Below, piece after piece: positions 7,441-13,686 of a stretch of DNA of 18,274 nucleotides. The position numbers and the translations under genes are program-made. Origin of the DNA: Pseudomonas_S sp047607345 (GTDB taxonomy: Bacteria; Pseudomonadota; Gammaproteobacteria; Xanthomonadales; Xanthomonadaceae); the NCBI GenBank assembly GCA_047607345.1, contig JASGDF010000077.1, positions 1 through 18,274 of the forward strand, read 5' to 3'. The notes under the pieces were generated by a model, which was not told where the DNA came from, made no database searches, and saw only the letters and a list, made by a program, of their open reading frames with translations. Each line of letters opens with the position of its first letter. Within the stretch, counting starts at the first letter, position 1.

Positions 7441-7466
7441 CTACCCGCTAATGCCGTACCTACCCG
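7441..7466 (+). promoter_or_regulatory. Tandem CTACCCG element upstream of receptor 1
   Basis: CTACCCG occurs at 7441-7447 and 7460-7466, a 19-base period. The second copy begins exactly 136 bases before the receptor ATG at 7596. The same pair with the same period and the same distance to the ATG lies upstream of the second receptor (11186-11211). It is a candidate binding site for a shared regulator or a conserved promoter element. A -10-like TATTGT lies downstream at 7499-7504. Confidence 0.5.
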
Positions 7467-7511
7467 CCGAGCATGGCTTATGTGTCCATTATCGAGACTA
7501 TTGTAAATAAA

Positions 7512-7546
7512 CCTCTCCATGTGTCGAAAATTCGACATGGGGGAGG
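7512..7546 (+). promoter_or_regulatory. Palindrome/hairpin in the receptor 1 leader
   Basis: The core TGTCGAAAATTCGACA (7522-7537) has perfect 7-base arms around AA. It extends outward with small bulges: CCTCTCC (7512-7518) can pair with the GGGGAGG end (7540-7546), and CATG-like bases pair in between, giving about 15 base pairs in RNA. It begins right after the AT-rich TATTGTAAATAA (7499-7510), so it would lie at the very 5' end of the mRNA or act as a DNA operator beside the promoter. It is absent from receptor 2's leader. Confidence 0.45.
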
Positions 7547-7595
7547 CGTGTGGGGCAATTCGATCACCATCACTTCCATCCAGGGGCTCCCAGCA

Positions 7596-10301
7596 ATGGG
7601 CAAACGCATCAATTCCGATCATCTGGCATATTCGATTTCCCGTGTGCTTCAGGGCCGCGCGCAGGCAGGCCTGTGGGTGACGGCCATGCTGTTGGCGGGG
7701 ACGCAGGCGTGGCCTGTCCTGGCCCAGGACAGTGGCGAGACGGCCAAGACGTTGGATGCGATCACCGTGATCTCCACCGGCACGCGCAAGGCCAACATGG
7801 CGGTGACCGACAGCCCGGCGCCGATCCAGCTGATCAGCCCGGAGAAGTTGGCCTCCACCGCCGCGCCGGACTTGCAGAACGCCATCGCCAACCAGGTGCC
7901 GTCGTACAACGTCAACCAGGTCGGCAACGACATGGGCAGCCAGACCCTGACCGCGGCGCTGCGTGGCCTGTCGCCCAACCACACCCTGATCCTGGTCAAC
8001 GGCAAGCGTCTGCACAACACCGCCAACGTCAACGCCTCCGATGGCTCGGCCGCGCCGGACCTGTCGTTCATTCCGGAGTCGGCGATCGACCACGTCGAGG
8101 TGTTGACCGACGGTGCCGCGGCGCTGTACGGCTCGGACGCCATCGCCGGCGTGATCAACATCATCCTCAAGAAGAACCACGATGGCGGCGAGATCAACAC
8201 CGGCTACTCCGGCTACCAGGACGGCGGTGGCAAGGACTTCAAGTGGAGCGCCAACATCGGCTTCGGCGACTCCAGCAATTTCTTCAACCTCAGCGCCGAA
8301 GCCGAGAACCGCCAATCGGTGTACCGCTTCGTGCCAACCGCGATGGCCAACTGCCTGAGCAACGAGGCCGACTGCGCCGCGGTCAACCCGTCGGCCTACG
8401 AGTATTTCGACAGCATCGACCCGAACCGCACCTCGCAGTACAACACCAAGTACCCCTACCTCAACAACTGGCTCAACCCGCCGGAAGTGCACCGCAAGGC
8501 GCTGTACTTCAATTCCGGTGCGACGCTCGGCGACAGCGTGTCCTTCTACGCCTTCGGCGGCTACGGCAAGAAGACTGCCGAGTCCGAGGAGAACTACCGC
8601 GGCCCGGCGCAGCTGGGCGGCTATACCGATGCGTCGGGTACCGTGCAGTACATGTATCCGTACGGCTTCAATCCGTCGGAATATTCGGACGAAGAGGATT
8701 ACGCGCTTACCGCCGGGCTGACGGGCACGGCGGCAGACTGGACATGGGATGCGTCCACGACCTACGGCAAGGACAAGATGGACGTCTACACGCTCGACTC
8801 GATGAACCGGAACCTGTGGAGCGAGTATGGCTATTCGCCGAGCGATTTCTACGACGGCACGTTCACCGCCAGCCAGTGGACCACCGACCTCAACGCCACG
8901 CGTGATTTCGACATCGGTCTTTCCTCCCCGATGACTTTCAACGTCGGCGTGGAGTACCGCCAGGACAAGTATGCGATCTCGCCGGGCGACTATGCCTCCT
9001 ACTACAAGACCGGCGCCTCGTCGTTCCCGGGCTACAACCCGGATACCAACACCGGCAGCTACAGCCGCAACAGCTACGCGGTCTTCGCCGACGCGGTGAT
9101 CTACCCGCTCGAGAAGTGGCTGGTCGACGGCGCGGTGCGCTATGAACACTACAGCGACTTCGGCAGCAAGACCATCGGCAAGCTGACCACGCGTTTCGAC
9201 GTCAGCGACAGCTTCGCCATCCGCGCCACCGCCAGCACCGGCTTCCGTGCACCGACGCTTGGAGAGGAATACTACTCGGCGGTCAACGTCAGCCCGTCCG
9301 GCGCCTATCCGCAGTTGCAGCCCAACGGCGCGGCAGCCGCCTCGCTGGGCTTCGGCACACTGAAGCCCGAGACCAGCACCAACCTCTCGCTGGGCTTCGT
9401 ATTCAACCCGCTGCCCAACCTCAGCAGCACCCTGGATTTCTACCAGATCAAGATCAAGGACCGGATCATGCGCGCCTACTTCTGCTACGTCAGCGGCAGT
9501 GCGCCGTGCGACCCGGTCAGTGGCGCGGAGACCGACAGCTACAACACCGCGCTGGGACAGGCGCTGGTCGACGCCGGCTATCTCGGCGCGGTCGATCCGA
9601 GCACCAGTGGCGGTACGCTCGACGCCAGTGCGCGCCAGAACATCGGCGTCTATCTGTTCAACAACGGCCTGGACACCAAGACCCAGGGCGTGGACTGGGT
9701 CACCAACTACCTGACCGAGTTCGGCTGGGGCACCGTCGATTGGACGCTGGCGGCCAACTATGGAACGCTCGACGTGACCGGGGTGAAGTCCGCGCCGGCC
9801 AGCCTCGGCGGCGGCTCGATGTACAGCACCGCCACCTTGCTGAACCTGGAAAGCGCCAGTCCGGAGTACCGCATCAACCTGGGGGCCACGATCAACGTCG
9901 GCAAATTCAGTATCAACGTCACCGAGGCGATCTACGGGCCGCAGCATCGCTGGCAGGCCGCCAATACCAACGACGAGGGCTTTGGCACCGCATTTCCGGA
10001 CGAGGTGCTGGCGCAGCTGACCACCCGGGTCATGGACGGCGTGACCTACTACAAGCAAGAGATCGGTGTGCTGGCGACCACCAACCTGAGCATCTCGTTC
10101 AAGCCGAACGACAAGTGGACGCTCACCGTCGGCGGCGACAACATCTTCAACAAGTACCCGGACAAGTATCCGGCGGCGGTCTGGAACTGGGTGACCTCGC
10201 ACTACGAGAACCAATGGGGCTACCTGTCCAAGTACCAGACCTACAGCCCCATCGGCTACTTCGGTGGGCGCTGGTACGCCAAGGCGACGTATCGGTTCTG
10301 A
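7596..10301 (+). CDS. TonB-dependent outer-membrane receptor 1
   Basis: This 901-residue outer-membrane transporter of the TonB-dependent receptor family is energised by TonB-ExbBD. It has a long signal peptide (residues 1-43, cleavage predicted at VLA|QD) and a TonB-box-like segment TLDAITV (residues 52-58). The plug domain carries LRGLSPNHTLILVNGKRL and ends with ALYGSDAIAGVINIILKK (about residues 177-195). A long beta-barrel follows, ending ...YAKATYRF with the terminal Phe needed for barrel assembly. The ATG at 7596 has AGGGG nine bases upstream and gives a leader matching that of receptor 2; an in-frame ATG at 7473 lies within the promoter region. The ligand is unknown. The plug type is that of large Xanthomonadales receptors for carbohydrates, peptides or siderophores, and no nearby gene names the cargo. 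Confidence 0.92.
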   Translation: MGKRINSDHLAYSISRVLQGRAQAGLWVTAMLLAGTQAWPVLAQDSGETAKTLDAITVISTGTRKANMAVTDSPAPIQLISPEKLASTAAPDLQNAIANQVPSYNVNQVGNDMGSQTLTAALRGLSPNHTLILVNGKRLHNTANVNASDGSAAPDLSFIPESAIDHVEVLTDGAAALYGSDAIAGVINIILKKNHDGGEINTGYSGYQDGGGKDFKWSANIGFGDSSNFFNLSAEAENRQSVYRFVPTAMANCLSNEADCAAVNPSAYEYFDSIDPNRTSQYNTKYPYLNNWLNPPEVHRKALYFNSGATLGDSVSFYAFGGYGKKTAESEENYRGPAQLGGYTDASGTVQYMYPYGFNPSEYSDEEDYALTAGLTGTAADWTWDASTTYGKDKMDVYTLDSMNRNLWSEYGYSPSDFYDGTFTASQWTTDLNATRDFDIGLSSPMTFNVGVEYRQDKYAISPGDYASYYKTGASSFPGYNPDTNTGSYSRNSYAVFADAVIYPLEKWLVDGAVRYEHYSDFGSKTIGKLTTRFDVSDSFAIRATASTGFRAPTLGEEYYSAVNVSPSGAYPQLQPNGAAAASLGFGTLKPETSTNLSLGFVFNPLPNLSSTLDFYQIKIKDRIMRAYFCYVSGSAPCDPVSGAETDSYNTALGQALVDAGYLGAVDPSTSGGTLDASARQNIGVYLFNNGLDTKTQGVDWVTNYLTEFGWGTVDWTLAANYGTLDVTGVKSAPASLGGGSMYSTATLLNLESASPEYRINLGATINVGKFSINVTEAIYGPQHRWQAANTNDEGFGTAFPDEVLAQLTTRVMDGVTYYKQEIGVLATTNLSISFKPNDKWTLTVGGDNIFNKYPDKYPAAVWNWVTSHYENQWGYLSKYQTYSPIGYFGGRWYAKATYRF

Positions 10302-10314
10302 GCGCGCTCGCGCG

Positions 10315-10362
10315 CCGGGGCGGCGACGCCGCCCCGGCCGCGGCAAAAAGCGCGGCCGGGGC
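10315..10362. terminator. Two overlapping GC hairpins between receptor 1 and the HAD pseudogene
   Basis: CCGGGGCGGC (10315-10324) pairs perfectly with GCCGCCCCGG (10328-10337). GCCCCGGCCGCG (10331-10342) pairs perfectly with CGCGGCCGGGGC (10351-10362) around GCAAAAAG. The two share 10331-10337, so both cannot form at once. They lie 14 bases after the receptor stop codon, between convergent genes, and probably act as a terminator in both directions. Confidence 0.6.
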
Positions 10363-10374
10363 CCCGAAGTACGC

Positions 10375-10984
10375 TCAGATCAGCCTGAAGCGCCGGAACA
10401 CCCGCCGCATCGACGACGCCCCGCTGACGGTGTCGGCATGCAACCCGGCCTCGCGCGCGCCGCGCACGTTGGCGAACAGGTCGTCGACGAACAGCGTCGC
10501 CGCCTCCCGCGCCTCCCGCGCCTCCAGCCGTTCCAGCGCGCGCCGGTAGACCGGGTGTTCGGCTTGCGCCCGCCGAGCGCGCCGCTGCACAGCACGCGAC
10601 CGTCCAGCAGCGGTGACAGCGACGGCACGATCCGGGTGATCGCCTCGGCCATCAGCGGTCCGTTGTTGGTGAGCACCGCGACCGGCAGGCGCTCGGCCAC
10701 CCGCGCCACCATCTCCAGCACCCGCGGATCGGCTTCGCAGGCGGCCACCCGCGCCTCGATCCAGCCGGCCTCGTCCACGTCCGCGCCGAGACCCTCGCCG
10801 AACCGGCGCAGGTAGTCGGCGGTGGCGATCTCGCCGCCGTCGTAGGCGGTTTCCAGCAGCACCTCCTCCACCCGGGCCAGCTGCAACCGGCGATCTCCGC
10901 CAGCCGGGCGAAGCGCAACGGTCGCGAGTACCGGGCGAGCACGCCGTCGAAATCGAGCAGCAACAGTTCGAGCGCGGGGGTCAT
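10375..10984 (-). pseudogene. Broken HAD-IA hydrolase, paralogue of the 6649-7263 gene
   Basis: Three reading frames must be joined to recover one HAD protein. Frame one starts at the ATG complementary to 10982-10984 and gives MTPALELLLLDFDGVLARYS up to about 10890. Frame two (about 10890-10560) gives LETAYDGGEIATADYLRR, VAVLTNNGPLM and CSGALGGRKPN. Frame three (about 10555-10375) gives PVYRRALERL, LFVDDLFANVRGAREAGL and the end RRFRLI. Against the intact copy, the first junction (about 10870-10893) reflects a net loss of 13 bases and the second (about 10550-10562) a loss of one base. All four HAD motifs remain readable, so decay is recent or the breaks are sequencing errors. Its position before receptor 2 mirrors the intact HAD gene before receptor 1. 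Confidence 0.8.
10502..10528 (-). repeat. Three-copy 9-base tandem repeat in the HAD pseudogene
   Basis: GCCTCCCGC is repeated at 10502-10510 and 10511-10519, with a near copy GCCTCCAGC at 10520-10528. In the HAD frame it encodes an E-A-R-E-A-R-E-A stretch where the intact paralogue has only L-G-A-S-A-A, so it is a local expansion. It may be slippage tolerated after loss of function. Confidence 0.6.
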
Positions 10985-11185
10985 GCGGGACGCCCGGCGA
11001 CACAGGGGAGATGGGGAGCCATTGCGGTCGTGGCGTGTGGGGAGAGAAGGCTGCGCAGCAGCAGCTGCGCTGCCACCGGGAATTGAATCCCGGCAGATGA
11101 CGGATGTGCCGGCCGCTGCGCGGCGACGCCGGAAAGTTGCCGCTGGAAGCATCGCGCAGCGGGTGGGGTGCGCGACCGGCCGTGC

Positions 11186-11211
11186 CTACCCGGGTGAGCG
11201 GGCCCTACCCG
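11186..11211 (+). promoter_or_regulatory. Tandem CTACCCG element upstream of receptor 2
   Basis: CTACCCG lies at 11186-11192 and 11205-11211, a period of 19 bases. The second copy begins 136 bases before the receptor 2 ATG at 11341. Both distances equal those upstream of receptor 1, and the downstream copy shares CTACCCGCCG. A common regulatory site inherited by both receptors is the simplest reading. Confidence 0.5.
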
Positions 11212-11291
11212 CCGGATGTGATCGATTCGTTAAACCGCGCGGCCATGATCGAGCCGCAAGCAGATGTCGTGAGCGTTTCACCGCTGGAGAG

Positions 11292-11329
11292 CCGATGTAT
11301 GCGACGCACAACTACTTTTCGCATCTCGG
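11292..11329 (+). promoter_or_regulatory. Possible hairpin covering the receptor 2 ribosome-binding site
   Basis: CCGA (11292-11295) can pair with TCGG (11326-11329), and ATGCG (11299-11303) with CGCAT (11320-11324), around a 16-base loop. The right arm overlaps the Shine-Dalgarno GGGAG (11328-11332), so folding could limit ribosome access. The stem is short and interrupted, so this is tentative. Confidence 0.25.
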
Positions 11330-11340
11330 GAGTTCGTGCA

Positions 11341-13617
11341 ATGGCAAAGTGCTTCAAGTCTGATCGTCTGGCGTATTCGGTTTCGGTGGCCATCAACGGC
11401 GTCCGGCGCAGCGGCGCGATGGCCTCGGCTGTGGCGCTGCTGGCGGGCCTGCAGGCAGCCCCGGCACTGGCGCAGAGCACCGAGGAGTCGGCCACCACGC
11501 TGGATACCATCAGCGTCATCGGCGCGGGATCGACCCGTACCACCGCGGCGGTTTCCAAGACCGAGATAGAGAACCAGGTGGCTGGTGTTGCGCCGCAGGC
11601 GCTGCTGGCGTCGCTGCCTGGCGTCAACGTGCAGACCAGCGATCCGTTCGGCCTGTATGAGTTCGGCGACAGCATGCACATCCGCGGCTTCAGCTCGAAC
11701 CAGCTGGGCGTGACCCTGGACGGCATCCCGCTGGAGACTTCCGACGTGCGCGAGGGCGGCCCGATCTCGCGTTACGTGCTGTCCGAGGACCTGGCCGACG
11801 TCTCGGTGTCGGCCGGTTCGGGCGACGTCACTCAGCCGTCCTATCACGCGCTCGGTGGCGCGATCCGCTATACCAGCGCCGATCCGATCGGGGGTGACCA
11901 GTGGCATGGCAGCGCCAGCCAGACGATCGGCTCCAACAACCTGGTCCGCACGTTCTTCCGGCTGGAGACGCCGGACTGGTGGGAGGGTGGCCCGGCCGCC
12001 TACTTCGCGGTCGCGCGCACGCGTGCCACGCAGTGGGACAACAGCGAGGCCAGCATGAAGACCGACCACTTCGAGACCAAGATCAAGCAGTTCTGGGGCG
12101 ACAACAGCCTGACCCTGGCATGGCGCTACAACAAGCGCGACGACCATGACATGCAGAACTACACGATCGACGGCGGCTACGACTGGCAGCTGTACAAGAC
12201 CGCCAGCGGCGATCCGACCCACGATGCCAGCTACTACGGCAACTGGACCAACGGCCGCATCGATTCGCTGCTGAGTCTGCAGGGCGATTTCTTCCTCACC
12301 AGCGCGCTGGAGCTGAAGTTCACCGTCTACGGCGAGAACAAGCGCGGTTATGGCATGGGCACCGCGACCCCGTCCGGCGCCACCGAGGACTACGAGGCGG
12401 CGCTGGAGGGCACGCCGGGACGCACCGACGTCTATCTGCTGTCGAGCACCGCGCTGGCCAAGCGCGAGGAGATCATCCACGGTGACCGCAAGGGGGCCAC
12501 CGCCAGCCTGACCTGGACGACCGATCACAATGCCCTCGAGGTCGGCGGCTGGTTCGAACACTACAAGTTCGACCAGGTCCGCCCGCTGTGGAACCTGGAC
12601 CCGGATACCGGCGCGCTGCTGAAGAGCGCCAACCCGATCCTGGTCTACTACGACCGCCATTTCACCACCAAGGTGGCGCAGGTCTACGTCAAGGACACGA
12701 TCAAGCTGCTCGACGATCGCCTGACCCTGGAGTTCGGTGGCAAGGGCCTGAAGGTCAAGCGCGACTTCGAGGGCATCGCCAACCTGGACGATTTCTATAC
12801 CAGCACCTCGCGCAGCCTCTCGCGTACCGATTCGGACTGGTTCCAGCCGCAGGCTGGTGCCAGCTTCAGCGTGACCGACAGTACCCAGCTGTTCGCCAAC
12901 TACGCCGAGAACTTCAGTGCCACGCCGCGCGGGGCGTTGGTGGCCTACTATTCTGAAAGCAACAGCCTGAGCTCGCTGAAGCCGGAGAAATCCAGGAACA
13001 TCGACCTCGGCATCCGCAGCGAGAACTCGCTGTGGAGCGGCTATGTCGCGCTCTACCACATCAGCTACGAGAACCGCATCGTCGAGTTGACCTCGGACGA
13101 TCCCTACGCGGTGAATTCCACGGTCTACCAGAACGTCGGCAACGTGGAGAGCTACGGCGCGGAGATCTCCGGGATGATCAAGCTGGCGCCGCACTGGACC
13201 GCCGGCACCTCGATGACCTACAACCGCTCCAAGTTCATGGACGACTACACCAACACCGACGGCGTGCTGCGCGAGGTCACCGGCAACGAGGTGCCGGATT
13301 CGCCGAAGATCATGTTCAACCTCAACACCGCCTACAACGGCGAGAGGGTTGGTGCCAGCCTGGAGGCCAAGTACACCGGCAGTCGCTACGGCGACACGAT
13401 GAACACCGAGCTGGTGCCGAGCAACGTCGTCGCCAACGGCAGTGTCAGCTACAAGGGCGAGCAGGGCGGGTTCCTTGCCGGTGGCAAGCTGCAGCTGTCG
13501 GTCTACAACATCTTCAACGAGAGCAAGGTGGGCGCGATCTCGGCCAACGAGACCTACGGTTCGTACTACTGGCTGGCGCCGCGCAGCTACTACCTGACGT
13601 TGGCCTACGACTTCTGA
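11341..13617 (+). CDS. TonB-dependent outer-membrane receptor 2, heading the oxidation cluster
   Basis: This 758-residue TonB-dependent receptor has a signal peptide at residues 1-44 (ALA|QS) and a TonB-box-like TLDTISVI (53-60). The plug contains LASLPGVNV, MHIRGF (from residue 112) and VTLDGIPLETSD. The beta-barrel ends ...YYLTLAYDF with terminal Phe. GGGAG at 11328-11332 is eight bases before the ATG. It is about 140 residues shorter than receptor 1 and its barrel is unrelated at a glance, yet the first 25 residues match position by position (K3, S7-D8, L10-A-Y-S13, S15, G20, G25). It reads in the same direction as the exported flavoenzyme, cytochrome, RidA, aminotransferase and azurin genes that follow, with 69 bases to the next. 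I infer that it imports the substrate of that pathway; the ligand is unknown. Confidence 0.92.
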   Translation: MAKCFKSDRLAYSVSVAINGVRRSGAMASAVALLAGLQAAPALAQSTEESATTLDTISVIGAGSTRTTAAVSKTEIENQVAGVAPQALLASLPGVNVQTSDPFGLYEFGDSMHIRGFSSNQLGVTLDGIPLETSDVREGGPISRYVLSEDLADVSVSAGSGDVTQPSYHALGGAIRYTSADPIGGDQWHGSASQTIGSNNLVRTFFRLETPDWWEGGPAAYFAVARTRATQWDNSEASMKTDHFETKIKQFWGDNSLTLAWRYNKRDDHDMQNYTIDGGYDWQLYKTASGDPTHDASYYGNWTNGRIDSLLSLQGDFFLTSALELKFTVYGENKRGYGMGTATPSGATEDYEAALEGTPGRTDVYLLSSTALAKREEIIHGDRKGATASLTWTTDHNALEVGGWFEHYKFDQVRPLWNLDPDTGALLKSANPILVYYDRHFTTKVAQVYVKDTIKLLDDRLTLEFGGKGLKVKRDFEGIANLDDFYTSTSRSLSRTDSDWFQPQAGASFSVTDSTQLFANYAENFSATPRGALVAYYSESNSLSSLKPEKSRNIDLGIRSENSLWSGYVALYHISYENRIVELTSDDPYAVNSTVYQNVGNVESYGAEISGMIKLAPHWTAGTSMTYNRSKFMDDYTNTDGVLREVTGNEVPDSPKIMFNLNTAYNGERVGASLEAKYTGSRYGDTMNTELVPSNVVANGSVSYKGEQGGFLAGGKLQLSVYNIFNESKVGAISANETYGSYYWLAPRSYYLTLAYDF

Positions 13618-13626
13618 TCTGTGCAT

Positions 13627-13650
13627 CCGGCCCGCCGCGGGGCGGGCCGG
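13627..13650 (+). terminator. Strong hairpin between receptor 2 and the flavoenzyme gene
   Basis: CCGGCCCGCC (13627-13636) pairs perfectly with GGCGGGCCGG (13641-13650) over a GCGG loop, starting nine bases after the receptor stop codon. It has no T-tract. It could terminate part of the transcripts or protect the 3' end of the receptor message, allowing the receptor and enzymes to be made in different amounts. Confidence 0.5.
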
Positions 13651-13686
13651 CATTCGGGACAACACGCGGGGAAGGGGTTGATTTTC

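Larger units (their letters stand above)
10985..11340. other. Intergenic region between HAD pseudogene and receptor 2
   Basis: This 356-base gap has no gene that I can support. It holds two hairpins, GCGCAGC/GCTGCGC (11053-11059/11064-11070) and CCGGGA/TCCCGG (11076-11081/11088-11093), then the tandem CTACCCG element and the receptor 2 leader, listed separately. TTCGTTAAAC around 11226-11235 is the most promoter-like AT-rich spot but is weak. Confidence 0.45.

Noticed and set aside
7441..7466. CTACCCG pair as the start of a CRISPR or iteron array
   Set aside because: There are only two 7-base copies at each site and no spacers or further repeats. A paired regulatory site fits better.
7473..7595. 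Upstream ATG for TonB receptor 1
   Set aside because: It would translate the promoter palindrome region. The ATG at 7596 has a ribosome-binding site and a leader matching receptor 2.
7416..10346. A 976-codon open frame antisense to TonB receptor 1
   Set aside because: The translation is Arg/Val/Gly-rich and low in complexity, as expected for the opposite strand of a GC-rich gene. The sense frame has a signal peptide, plug and barrel with clear family motifs.
13621..13686. GTG start for the flavoenzyme
   Set aside because: It lies inside the hairpin directly after the receptor stop, and the extension would bury the Tat motif far from the N-terminus.
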